Part shown: positions 22,420 through 29,881 of the stretch, in pieces
How positions within the stretch are numbered: position 1 is the first letter of the stretch
Layout of the letters: the number at the start of each line of letters is the position of its first letter
Assembly: GCA_900545755.1 (NCBI GenBank)
Contig: URAG01000015.1
Span: 1 to 37,162, forward strand
From: an uncultured Cloacibacillus sp.
Lineage (GTDB): Bacteria > Synergistota > Synergistia > Synergistales > Synergistaceae
Direction: 5' to 3'
DNA: 37,162 bases
The notes under the pieces: generated by a model
What the model was told of the DNA's origin: nothing
The model's input: the letters and a program-made list of their open reading frames with translations, nothing else
Database searches by the model: none
Program-made: the position numbers and the translations under genes

Positions 22420-24935
22420 GCCAAAGCCGTCCTCTCCCGCTCATGCAGTATATCCTCGAGCATACGGCGTAGGTCTTTTTCCGCGGCAGACAATGCGGAA
22501 GATACGCTCCTTCGGTCTCCTCCACCCTGTAAAATGATTGTCGGAGAATAAGATACGGAAATCTGCGCTTTAGCGGCGTTACTGTTGTTAACCGGCGCAG
22601 CAATCAATGCGCCCAAACGATCAGTCAACGGGCCGCCTGAAGCTGACTGAGGCATGAGCACCTGGGCCGCCTGAGCAAGCCGAGCCAGTCCGCTTTTTCT
22701 GTCCGAAAGCGGCACAACCATTTCAGGACCTTTCTCACCTATCATGGCTATAGTAGGCGCACCGACATAACCACCGCGAGCCATCTTCGGCAGGCCTTTA
22801 GTGTTATTGACCAATATGTCCGGATCATTAGGAGAAAGCTTCCCGCCTATGCCGAAGGCCTTTGGAATCTTAGATAAGTTATCTTTGAGTCCTTCCCATT
22901 TTTCCTGGATAGATGCCCATATCTCTGTCAGTTTTGAGGCAATCCAGTCCCAATTCTTGTATATGAGATAAACGGCTCCGCCTATAGCTGCAGCACCTGC
23001 GACAATTCCAGCAATCATTAGGCCATGTGGCCCCATCATAAAGACTGTCATCGCTTTGCCGACAGAACCAAGCGCAGCGATGGCTTTACCTGCTAGTGCG
23101 GGTATCCTGGTAAGCACCTGAGTACCTTTCGATGCTACAAAGCGCCCGGCTTTTCCGCCGGTTGACACGGCAAATCTCCCCGCCCTGCCGCCAAACGAGG
23201 CCGCCGTTCTGAACACTTTCATGCTTGTTGGCATCTGCCTCAAATCGCGCCCCGGAGCGGACAATGCACGATAACGCGAATACCAACTCAAACCCTTTTG
23301 GGCCATCGTAAACGCGCCGCCAAAACCGCCAAAGACCATTTTTCCTATAGAAAATGCACCTTTAAGCCCTAGTGCCCCAACGATTAGGTCGGCAGCCAAA
23401 TTCATCAGCTTCGGATGCTCTTCGGCCATATCGGACAAGCCTTGAGCCAGGCCGGCGACTCTTGCCGTCCACACCTCCATAGATGGGCCGAATGCCTTGC
23501 CCGTCGCACGCGCCAGCTCAGACAGTGAGATTTTCATAGCCTCGACACGCGCGGACGTCGTTTTCAGGTACTCTTGCATGTTACGGTCGCGAATACCTTT
23601 GGAGTCTTCAGCAACATCTTTTAATTCTTCATCAAGCTGTTCAAAGGCTTCCAACAACGGGATGAGAGCTTTATTGCCTTCGTCTCCGGCAAGCTCCTGC
23701 GCAAAGCGGTTAAGTTGATCAGCGTTCATACCGCGCGTCATTCGCTTGATATTTCCGAGCGTCGCCATTACGTCGAGACGGCCTTCTTTATCATATACGC
23801 GGTCGACTTGGATATTTTCCGTGCCGGTCATTATGCCGCGAAGCATTGCATTGAAGCCGGTACCTGCAGAACCGCCGGGGAGTGTCTTGTTCAGCCTGCC
23901 TATCATCATCAGAGCCGCTTCCGGAGATATTTTCAAGCTCTGTATTGTCGCAGCTGCATTCAAGAAGCCTTCGTTTAACTGGCCCATGTTCGCAATCTGA
24001 TTCTTAAACTGCGTTTTCATGAAAAGGTCGGCCATGCGCCCGATATTCTGGCTGTCCGTGCCTTTCAACCGAGACTGAAAAACTTCGAGCGACGTAGCAA
24101 GCATGGCTGCCACGTCTTTTTCATCGCCTTGGGTAATTTTAGCTGTTGAAGCGACAATGGGGACAGACGCCTCGGCTAGGTCTCTGCTGAAGCCGGCAGA
24201 AAGAAGCATGTAGCCAAGATTCGTCGCCTGGTTATATCCCGTTACGCCTTGTCGTGCCGTTTCCGTGGCGGCTCTTCGTATGGCTGACTTCGTGCCTTCC
24301 CTGTCGTCGCTCGGAGCGACCGTTCCAACATAGAATTCCACCATCTCGGCTTCAAGAGCCTGCTGAATGGGGTTAGAGAGCATATACGCAGTAGCCGCCG
24401 TCGCCATAAGGCCGTTTCGGCCACTGGCAAAGGCTTGCGAAAAACGCTGTCTCTTTTTTTCTATGGCTTCGGCTTTTTCCTGAGCTGATGTCAACCGCTC
24501 CAGCGAGCGGCGCATTTCATCCTGATGCTCTGTAATTTTGTCAATCGAGACGCCTGACGCTTCAAGCGTTTTCCTAAAGGCTTCTTGTTTCTGCCTGGCC
24601 TCGTCCAGCTCACGCGCAAGTTTTTCGACGCGTACCTGAGCTTCGTCTCGTTTCCTTGTAAGACTTTCCTCGGCTTCTCCGCTTTTTTTCTGTGCTGCGG
24701 CAAGCCTATTCTGCATCCTAAGCAGCTTTTCCTGCGCCTGCTGGAGCGTTTTAGCTCGTTTTTCGAGATTGCTTTCTCCGGCAGTGAACCGTTCGAGGTC
24801 TCTCAGTTTTTGCTGGGTTTTCTGGATGTCTTCGCGGAAAGCATCTACGTGCTTATCAGCGCTTTTCATTGTGGAGACAAAACTGGCCGCCAACGCGCCG
24901 GTCACAAGAATTGCGGTCTCCATCGTCGTCGGCAT
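22416..24935 (-). CDS. Tail tape measure protein
   Basis: Tape measure of 839 residues, which fixes tail length and passes into the host membrane during injection. Order: N-terminal segment TAILVTGALAASFVSTMKSA; long coiled coil (about 25-165); TP901-type core (YMLSNPIQQALEAEMVEFYV to about 470, with LGYMLLSAGFSRDLAEAS); hydrophobic segments near residues 640-690 (HGLMIAGIVAGAAAIGGAVY); and the conserved C-terminal MARGGYVGAPTIAMIGEKGP. The start at 24935 has AGGTGG eight bases upstream and is preferred to GTG 24947. A terminator lies directly upstream (24957-24984). Confidence 0.94.
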   Translation of the reverse strand: MPTTMETAILVTGALAASFVSTMKSADKHVDAFREDIQKTQQKLRDLERFTAGESNLEKRAKTLQQAQEKLLRMQNRLAAAQKKSGEAEESLTRKRDEAQVRVEKLARELDEARQKQEAFRKTLEASGVSIDKITEHQDEMRRSLERLTSAQEKAEAIEKKRQRFSQAFASGRNGLMATAATAYMLSNPIQQALEAEMVEFYVGTVAPSDDREGTKSAIRRAATETARQGVTGYNQATNLGYMLLSAGFSRDLAEASVPIVASTAKITQGDEKDVAAMLATSLEVFQSRLKGTDSQNIGRMADLFMKTQFKNQIANMGQLNEGFLNAAATIQSLKISPEAALMMIGRLNKTLPGGSAGTGFNAMLRGIMTGTENIQVDRVYDKEGRLDVMATLGNIKRMTRGMNADQLNRFAQELAGDEGNKALIPLLEAFEQLDEELKDVAEDSKGIRDRNMQEYLKTTSARVEAMKISLSELARATGKAFGPSMEVWTARVAGLAQGLSDMAEEHPKLMNLAADLIVGALGLKGAFSIGKMVFGGFGGAFTMAQKGLSWYSRYRALSAPGRDLRQMPTSMKVFRTAASFGGRAGRFAVSTGGKAGRFVASKGTQVLTRIPALAGKAIAALGSVGKAMTVFMMGPHGLMIAGIVAGAAAIGGAVYLIYKNWDWIASKLTEIWASIQEKWEGLKDNLSKIPKAFGIGGKLSPNDPDILVNNTKGLPKMARGGYVGAPTIAMIGEKGPEMVVPLSDRKSGLARLAQAAQVLMPQSASGGPLTDRLGALIAAPVNNSNAAKAQISVSYSPTIILQGGGDRRSVSSALSAAEKDLRRMLEDILHERERTALA

Positions 24936-24956
24936 CTGGATCACCACCTATAACAC

Positions 24957-24984
24957 AATAAAAAAGCCGCCCCTAAAGGGCGGC
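24957..24984 (-). terminator. Factor-independent terminator just upstream of the tape measure gene
   Basis: Stem GCCGCCC (24966-24972) with GGGCGGC (24978-24984), five-base loop, then TTTTTTATT on the minus strand. The first 16 bases on the plus strand (AATAAAAAAGCCGCCC) are identical to those of the terminator at 36010-36037. It sits inside the tail operon, 21 bases before the tape measure start, so it either reduces expression of downstream genes or is bypassed by antitermination. Confidence 0.85.
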
Positions 24985-25012
24985 GTGCGTATCGTGTAAA
25001 GTTATAAAAGAT

Positions 25013-25213
25013 TTATGCAGGCCACACAAAAATCCAAAGAATCGCAGCAGCGAGTGCAAGCAGCAGAAGGCAAACGACCAATGTAGCAGCGCTCCAAACA
25101 AAAGTGCAGGCTACTCGCAGGAAAAGGGCAACTGACGTGAGACGGAATTTCCATGTGCCTGGTCTACCAAATACACCGAGCCTCTCAAATTCCCGCATGT
25201 CTGCGTCTTTCAT
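25013..25213 (-). CDS. Small membrane protein of unknown function
   Basis: Protein of 66 residues starting MKDADMREFERLGVFGRPGT, followed by one long or two short transmembrane helices (FLRVACTFVWSAATLVVCLL, LLALAAAILWIFVW). ATG 25213 is favoured by AGGTG nine bases upstream over GTG 25225. It lies between the tail assembly chaperone pair and the tape measure, where P2-like phages normally have nothing, and is cut off from the tape measure by a terminator. It could be a moron or superinfection-exclusion gene, but nothing in the sequence proves that. Confidence 0.6.
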   Translation of the reverse strand: MKDADMREFERLGVFGRPGTWKFRLTSVALFLRVACTFVWSAATLVVCLLLLALAAAILWIFVWPA

Positions 25214-25283
25214 TGCTACTGTCACCTACCTTTATAATACACCGCTAATCTTTAGCGGTATTATACCATTTTGTTCAACGTTA

Positions 25284-25705
25284 TCACTTCCGTTTCGCCG
25301 TTTTCTTTAGCGCCTTTTCCCACTCTTCCCATTCTTGCGGCGTCATGTCCAGCCAAAAAGACAGCGGCGTTTGCGTAGCGCGAAGGAAAAGACAGCATAT
25401 CTCGCGGACGACGCCACACGGGCGCTCGCCTAGTCTCCTAGCAAAAAAGAACTGGCCTCCAACGTTACTTTTACGAAGTCCTTGGCGGGAAGAGCGATTA
25501 TCATATCCACAGGCACACCAGCCGCCCTCGCTGCGACGGCAGCCTGATACGTCTTTGAAAAATCGGACACGGCGCGTCCTGCGACGGCAGTTGCCTCCCT
25601 TTCAGCGCTGAGTATGTCTTGGCCTGTCAGTTCGTCAAGCTTCAGATCAAGCGATTCGTACTCTTTCCCTTCAAAATCAAACTTCTTCGATAGTTTTATC
25701 TCCAT
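25284..25705 (-). CDS. Tail assembly chaperone E+E' (made by -1 frameshift)
   Basis: Longer form of the tail assembly chaperone, 140 residues. The ribosome is predicted to slip back by one base at T-TTT-TTG (25448-25442) near the end of gene E, then continue through ARRLGERPCG and REICCLFLRATQTPLSFWLD to MTPQEWEEWEKALKKTAKRK and a stop at 25284. The whole -1 frame is open, has no ribosome binding site of its own, and its product has the character of the T/E' part (aromatic core, charged tail). The slip is conserved in long-tailed phages: lambda G/GT uses GGGAAAG, P2 E/E+E' uses the same TTTTTTG. Confidence 0.85.
25430..25705 (-). CDS. P2 gpE / Mu gp41-like tail assembly chaperone
   Basis: Short form of 91 residues (MEIKLSKKFDFEGKEYESLD, LDELTGQDILSAEREATA, VPVDMIIALPAKDFVKVTLE). 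It belongs to the E/41/14 group of chaperones that bind the tape measure while the tube is built. It ends SSFLLGD at 25430, where TCT TTT TTG forms the slippery site used to make the longer product. It starts 12 bases after the tube gene. Confidence 0.9.
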   Translation of the reverse strand: MEIKLSKKFDFEGKEYESLDLKLDELTGQDILSAEREATAVAGRAVSDFSKTYQAAVAARAAGVPVDMIIALPAKDFVKVTLEASSFLLGD

Positions 25706-25717
25706 AAGCCTTACCTC

Positions 25718-26236
25718 CTATAATCCTTCCGCTATGCGCGCGTCTAAGAGGTAATCGACGCCCTGCACGCGCGCGATATAGTTAAATTTGTCGATGTAGA
25801 CCAATTCCGTGCCGTCTATCCATACGCCCAGGGCGTAGACTTCCATTTCGATTTCGCTGTCCATCGTCGTGCCCGGCTCGAATTTGCCAAGGTTGGTGTT
25901 TTTCGGCAGGCACTTCGTCCAGACTTTCATGCCAGACTTGGTGCGCAGGCCGGTAAGCGGCTCGGTTACGTCTATGGAGCCGCGAGCGTCAAGCTCGTGC
26001 GTTGTAGGAGCGGCCAGCACGGCGCAGGCGTTTGTCGGGGTGCGGAACTGGAGCGTCATGGACATCGACTGGTAATGTCCCGTTACGACCGCGTCCACTT
26101 CGCCAGAGATTCCGCTTCCCTTGATACTTGCCGTCATGGCTTGTATCTGAGGCAGCGTGATTTGCGCGACACCGAGGAACTCGCTCGCGTTTCTGTAGAC
26201 ACGGAAGTTTATCAGCTTTTCAGGTATTCCAATCAT
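25718..26236 (-). CDS. P2 FII-like tail tube protein
   Basis: Tail tube protein of 172 residues. Family features: IPEKLINFRVYRNASEFLGV, AQITLPQIQAMTASIKGSGI, SGEVDAVVTGHYQSMSMTLQ and the DARGSIDVTEP segment. Hexameric rings of this protein stack inside the sheath. Located 13 bases after the sheath gene, the standard order sheath then tube. Confidence 0.94.
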   Translation of the reverse strand: MIGIPEKLINFRVYRNASEFLGVAQITLPQIQAMTASIKGSGISGEVDAVVTGHYQSMSMTLQFRTPTNACAVLAAPTTHELDARGSIDVTEPLTGLRTKSGMKVWTKCLPKNTNLGKFEPGTTMDSEIEMEVYALGVWIDGTELVYIDKFNYIARVQGVDYLLDARIAEGL

Positions 26237-26249
26237 TCTTTACACTCCC

Positions 26250-27728
26250 TTACTCGCTGTAAAGCACGTCGAAGTAATCCGGGTCAAGCTCGAAGTCTCC
26301 GGTAATTTCTTCCGCGGGCGGCGGAGGCGTGATGTAAAGTTTGAACGCTATCTTGCCGTCGATGACGCTGCTGACCGGATTGTCCTCTTTGCGGAACTCA
26401 ATGCGCCCGCCAAGCAATGCGCCCTGCGACGTAAGCCCGTTGAGGCGATCGTTGAAGCTGTCTGTAACAGTCTCTATCAACCTGCGGGTTATAGGCGCGT
26501 CCACTTTCTGCCAAAGCGAAAGAATAAATTCCGCTTCGAGCCAGTTGAACATAAGGCGGTTCGTGATGAACACGTCCTTAGTGTCGGTCGTGCCGGGATA
26601 ACAGGCGTTTCTGTTGCCCCAAGCCGTCCAGCCGCGCGAGAAATTGAGAGCCGTCGTTATGCCGTTCTCGTTGAGGTAATTAGCTTTGGTCAGCGACAGC
26701 GACACTTCTCTTCTAGCCCCGGGCTCACCTACAATCAGCCTGTCGCACTGAATATTCTGGTTGGACGGCGAAACATAAGGAACGCCGTTGCCGATGCTTT
26801 GAGTAACCTGCTGGGTGAGCGCCGTGAACTGAGAGCTGTAGCGGTACTCAGATTCTCCCAAGCCTAGCATTGGCCAGAGTACGTGTTCCAGCGTATCTAC
26901 GAGATTCTTTTCATTTTTGTACGAGGGCACGTCAGTGTATATAGTTGGCGCGCCGTCGCCGCTTACCGGAATATCCAGAATGGCAAGCGCTCGGAACAAG
27001 CCATTGATATTGCCGGCTTTCGCTGCCATGACCGCTGCGACCTCGACATCATCGCTCCACCCGGTGGCTGCGATAAGCCCTGGGACTTTGCGGTTGACGG
27101 GATACACACGTTCAATGACCTCAAGTCCTTCTTCATCTCCGGTCTGGGCGTTAATGCCGCCGATTATATCGTCCTTATCGACCTGCGACGGATCAGCGTA
27201 GTCGTATGTGAGCGTGAGCTGCGCCGTGTCGGATGCGATCGTCCCCGTCGAGAGACGCGTGATTACAGCGTAGTAGTCTTCATCATAGGCTACGGTGTAG
27301 TCCGTCCCAGCCTGATAAGTTGTACTTCCTGTCGAGTCCTTAACCTGCAATGTCCCGAGTATTACGTCTTTGTTGGCGGCCTTGCATTCACCCTTTTCGA
27401 GCGTGACGCTCTCCGTCGACACGCTTGTCTTGTGCTTCGATGGGTCGAAGACATTGACAAACACGCAGGGCGAGGTCGCAAAAAGCGCGAACTGCGCGTA
27501 GATGTTTTCGCAAAGTGTCCATTTCGCCCAGTCAGCATCATAGCCAAGCGCCATGACTGCGTCGTCGTAAGCGTTGCAGAGTATTGGATAGTTTATCTTG
27601 TTTTTCAGCGTCTCCGTCCTATGCACAGGAGCAACGCCGAAATAGACCGGCATAGCCGCTTCGCACGGCGCAGCGGGGACTATACTGGTCGGAGATTCGG
27701 TCGTTCTCACTCCATGAAAAAAGGCCAT
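26250..27728 (-). CDS. P2 FI-like tail sheath protein
   Basis: Contractile sheath protein of 492 residues. N-terminus FFHGVRTTESPTSIVPAAPC is the inserted subunit-linking arm; VYFGVAPVHRTETLKNKINY and LCNAYDDAVMALGYDADW follow. The C-terminal third (RGWTAWGNRNACYPGTTDTK, FITNRLMFNWLEAEFILSLW, GGRIEFRKEDNPVSSVIDGK) is the conserved sheath core. Its presence shows that the phage is a myovirus. It starts two bases after the gene at 27731-28069. Confidence 0.95.
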   Translation of the reverse strand: MAFFHGVRTTESPTSIVPAAPCEAAMPVYFGVAPVHRTETLKNKINYPILCNAYDDAVMALGYDADWAKWTLCENIYAQFALFATSPCVFVNVFDPSKHKTSVSTESVTLEKGECKAANKDVILGTLQVKDSTGSTTYQAGTDYTVAYDEDYYAVITRLSTGTIASDTAQLTLTYDYADPSQVDKDDIIGGINAQTGDEEGLEVIERVYPVNRKVPGLIAATGWSDDVEVAAVMAAKAGNINGLFRALAILDIPVSGDGAPTIYTDVPSYKNEKNLVDTLEHVLWPMLGLGESEYRYSSQFTALTQQVTQSIGNGVPYVSPSNQNIQCDRLIVGEPGARREVSLSLTKANYLNENGITTALNFSRGWTAWGNRNACYPGTTDTKDVFITNRLMFNWLEAEFILSLWQKVDAPITRRLIETVTDSFNDRLNGLTSQGALLGGRIEFRKEDNPVSSVIDGKIAFKLYITPPPPAEEITGDFELDPDYFDVLYSE

Positions 27729-27730
27729 AT

Positions 27731-28069
27731 CTATTCACCGCCTTTCAGGTATTTTTCAACTGCAAGCAAAGCTTGATACTTCCGGCTGCCTTTTTCTGTC
27801 AGTTTTTTGCGGCACTCCATGACCTCCGACGGAGGCACGATAAGCTCGAACAGAGGCGGACATGCCTCACATTTTTCCAGCATGTCTTTCGTCAATCCGT
27901 CGCGGAAGCCCATGCCGAAACGCAGACCCTTCTTCGCTGCGTTCGGCCCGAGATAAACGCGAGGGCCGGTGAAGCTGAAGCGCTCGCCAGTCCTATTCTC
28001 TTTTTTATTTATGTGCTGGCTGGGGGTACTGCCAGTTTTCGGTATTGTCGTTTCCGTAACCTGTTCCAT
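27731..28069 (-). CDS. Small phage protein before the sheath gene, unknown
   Basis: Protein of 112 residues from ATG 28069 (MEQVTETTIPKTGSTPSQ). A polar, disordered N-terminus is followed by a compact part (GERFSFTGPRVYLGPNAAKK, FRDGLTKDMLEKCEACPPLF, ECRKKLTEKGSRKYQALLAV). Small proteins with the phrase GPNAAKKGLR... occur at this place in related myophages, but no function is known to me. It overlaps the preceding gene by 65 bases in another frame. A GGAGGA sits about 12 bases upstream. Confidence 0.65.
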   Translation of the reverse strand: MEQVTETTIPKTGSTPSQHINKKENRTGERFSFTGPRVYLGPNAAKKGLRFGMGFRDGLTKDMLEKCEACPPLFELIVPPSEVMECRKKLTEKGSRKYQALLAVEKYLKGGE

Positions 28070-28559
28070 ATATTCGTATTTCCTCCTCCGGACTGAATTC
28101 TTCCTGTATTTGCCGCTCGTCGTACTGCACGATAATGTCACCGTAAAAATACGGGTATGCCTGATACTCAAAAGGCCCGCCTTCAACTTTCCCAACCCGA
28201 CGCCATCGGTCACCCATATCTCCGTCTTTGAGCAACGCATGACGAAGACGCTGCAGTATATTGAGCAAGTCGTGATAAGCGGGGCTGCATATATCGTCGC
28301 TGCTTTCTGTGCTGCAGTAGACACCGGCGATGATACGCACAGTGAGCACCGATGTGCTGCTAGATTCGGGGTCTTCAAAGTTAATAAGGCGGAAAATCAA
28401 CAGCGGGAAGTCGCTCGCCGGGGGCATGTCCTCTGCTCCTGGGATGTCGCCAATATGTCCTCTCACGGCGGGGAGCTCGCCTCTGTCTTTGCTTTCGAGG
28501 CTCAAGTCTTTGACTGCATCGAGGCAGAATTCACGCAGCGCAAATAACAGCTCTATCAT
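28005..28559 (-). CDS. Tail terminator/neck-position protein, unknown
   Basis: Protein of 184 residues (MIELLFALREFCLDAVKDLS, DFPLLIFRLINFEDPESSST, TVRIIAGVYCSTESSDDICS, DLLNILQRLRHALLKDGDMG). The strand-helix pattern and place, between the completion protein Z and the sheath, fit a tail terminator or tail completion subunit, as with lambda gpU and P2 gpR. Sequence alone does not prove this. It begins three bases after the Z-like gene. Confidence 0.6.
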   Translation of the reverse strand: MIELLFALREFCLDAVKDLSLESKDRGELPAVRGHIGDIPGAEDMPPASDFPLLIFRLINFEDPESSSTSVLTVRIIAGVYCSTESSDDICSPAYHDLLNILQRLRHALLKDGDMGDRWRRVGKVEGGPFEYQAYPYFYGDIIVQYDERQIQEEFSPEEEIRIYGTGYGNDNTENWQYPQPAHK

Positions 28560-28562
28560 GGC

Positions 28563-29165
28563 CTAAATCCCTTTCAGGAGTCTCCGCTCCATGCCTTTGG
28601 CAAAGACCTCTTCAAGCGTCGCCTTCGTTACCTCCGACACCTTTTTCGATACGTCCTCGTTGCCGAGCATCTGAGGCGTCGAAACTGTTCGGAAGATGTG
28701 CAGGTCTTTACTTGAATCTTTATCGCGCGCCGTGGTGTCGCGGCGTCTGGCTAAATGCACGTTGCCACCTTTGAGCCTTATCCAGAAATAGTCCCGGCTT
28801 ATATCCTCGACGGCTCCGTGCAGGATTTCAGCGATGTAGCCTCTTTTTGAGGTCCACGCATGCGGGCTTGGATTCCGCTCCGACGGCAGCACGTGGAAGT
28901 TCAGCGCTCCGCGCGGGCGGCCGCTTCCAACAAGCCTAGCGACGATGCTGCCGCCGCGCGCGGTGAATTCGCGCAGGTCCTTTTCAACGCCGCTCATGCT
29001 TATCGTGTACTTGCGCGTTATCTGTATAAGTGCCTCGTTATGAGCTGCTTTCAGCGCGCGGTTTACGCTGCTGCGCAGTACGGACTCCGTCTCGCGCGGC
29101 ATCGCGGCAAGATAACGGCGAAGATCGTCTGCTCCTTCGAGCTTAATTTCAATGCTTCGCGCCAT
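28563..29165 (-). CDS. Minor tail protein Z-like (tail completion)
   Basis: Protein of 200 residues of the prophage minor tail protein Z group, which joins finished heads to tails. Features: IKLEGADDLRRYLAAMPRET, SSVNRALKAAHNEALIQITR, YTISMSGVEKDLREFTARG, followed by FHVLPSERNPSPHAWTSKRG. The start overlaps the stop of the upstream gene by one base (TAATG). Confidence 0.82.
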   Translation of the reverse strand: MARSIEIKLEGADDLRRYLAAMPRETESVLRSSVNRALKAAHNEALIQITRKYTISMSGVEKDLREFTARGGSIVARLVGSGRPRGALNFHVLPSERNPSPHAWTSKRGYIAEILHGAVEDISRDYFWIRLKGGNVHLARRRDTTARDKDSSKDLHIFRTVSTPQMLGNEDVSKKVSEVTKATLEEVFAKGMERRLLKGI

Positions 29166-29491
29166 TACGAATCCACCATCTCAAGCTCGATGCGCATCAT
29201 GCCGCCCTCCTCGATGAGCTTCCGCACCGTCCAGCGGCCGACACGGCCAGCGCGTTCGATGTCGACGCGCTTATTGATAATCGGCGGCTTCGCGAGCGCG
29301 CGGACGAAAAGCAAAAGGGAACGCCGGAACGTTCCCTCGTACTTCTGTCTTGCCGCCGCTTCGCCGGATGGGCTTAGCTCTTCGGCTACCGCTTTCATTT
29401 TTTCACCGTCGAAGACGATTTCCTCGGCAAAATCGTCCATCTCAAGGAACACGCCGTCAATGTCCCGCTCAATCTGCTCTTTGAGCGTCAT
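29165..29491 (-). CDS. Head-tail joining protein candidate
   Basis: Protein of 108 residues from ATG 29491 (MTLKEQIERDIDGVFLEMDD). It contains FAEEIVFDGEKMKAVAEELS and RVGRWTVRKLIEEGGMMRIE, a pattern seen in lambda FII-like head-tail attachment proteins. A longer reading from 29548 overlaps the decoration gene and has no ribosome binding site; the short form begins two bases after that gene's stop, so translation is probably coupled. Identity is moderate in confidence. Confidence 0.65.
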   Translation of the reverse strand: MTLKEQIERDIDGVFLEMDDFAEEIVFDGEKMKAVAEELSPSGEAAARQKYEGTFRRSLLLFVRALAKPPIINKRVDIERAGRVGRWTVRKLIEEGGMMRIELEMVDS

Positions 29492-29493
29492 GG

Positions 29494-29868
29494 CTAGCTG
29501 TCGCTGCCGCCGCCGGACGATGCAGGGGCGATAAAACCTATCTTGCATCTGGCGGTCGCGCCGGCCGAATCTTTCGGTGCTACGGCGACCCCAAAGAAGA
29601 CATTACTCGTCGCTGTTTTAGTCAGTCTCTTGTTCGTCGCGTCCCAGTAGACCGTGTCGCCGACCGCAAAGGCTACGGAGGTCTCTGCCGCGAGCTCCCA
29701 GACGCCGTAGAGCGCGACAGTGCCGGTCGCGCCTACGGGGATGTCTATTTCTGCGATGCCGCACATATTGACGAGCGGCACTACGTCACCGACGCTTATA
29801 GCCGCCGCGCCGCTGTTTGTGTAGTCGATTACCTTACCGGTCTGTACCGGCATAGCCTGCCTTGCCAT
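29494..29868 (-). CDS. DUF2190-type capsid decoration/cement protein
   Basis: Protein of 124 residues, all beta strand: VGDVVPLVNMCGIAEIDIPV, ATGTVALYGVWELAAETSVA, AVGDTVYWDATNKRL and FFGVAVAPKDSAGATARCKI are hallmarks of the DUF2190 family, small proteins that sit on the outside of the capsid. The C-terminal SSGGGSDS tail is flexible. AAGGAGG precedes the ATG at 29868; it follows the capsid gene by 13 bases. Confidence 0.88.
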   Translation of the reverse strand: MARQAMPVQTGKVIDYTNSGAAAISVGDVVPLVNMCGIAEIDIPVGATGTVALYGVWELAAETSVAFAVGDTVYWDATNKRLTKTATSNVFFGVAVAPKDSAGATARCKIGFIAPASSGGGSDS

Positions 29869-29881
29869 CCGTCATTCCTCC

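Noticed and set aside
26883..27776. Plus-strand frame of 297 codons opposite the sheath gene
   Set aside because: Shadow of the sheath gene; composition not protein-like.
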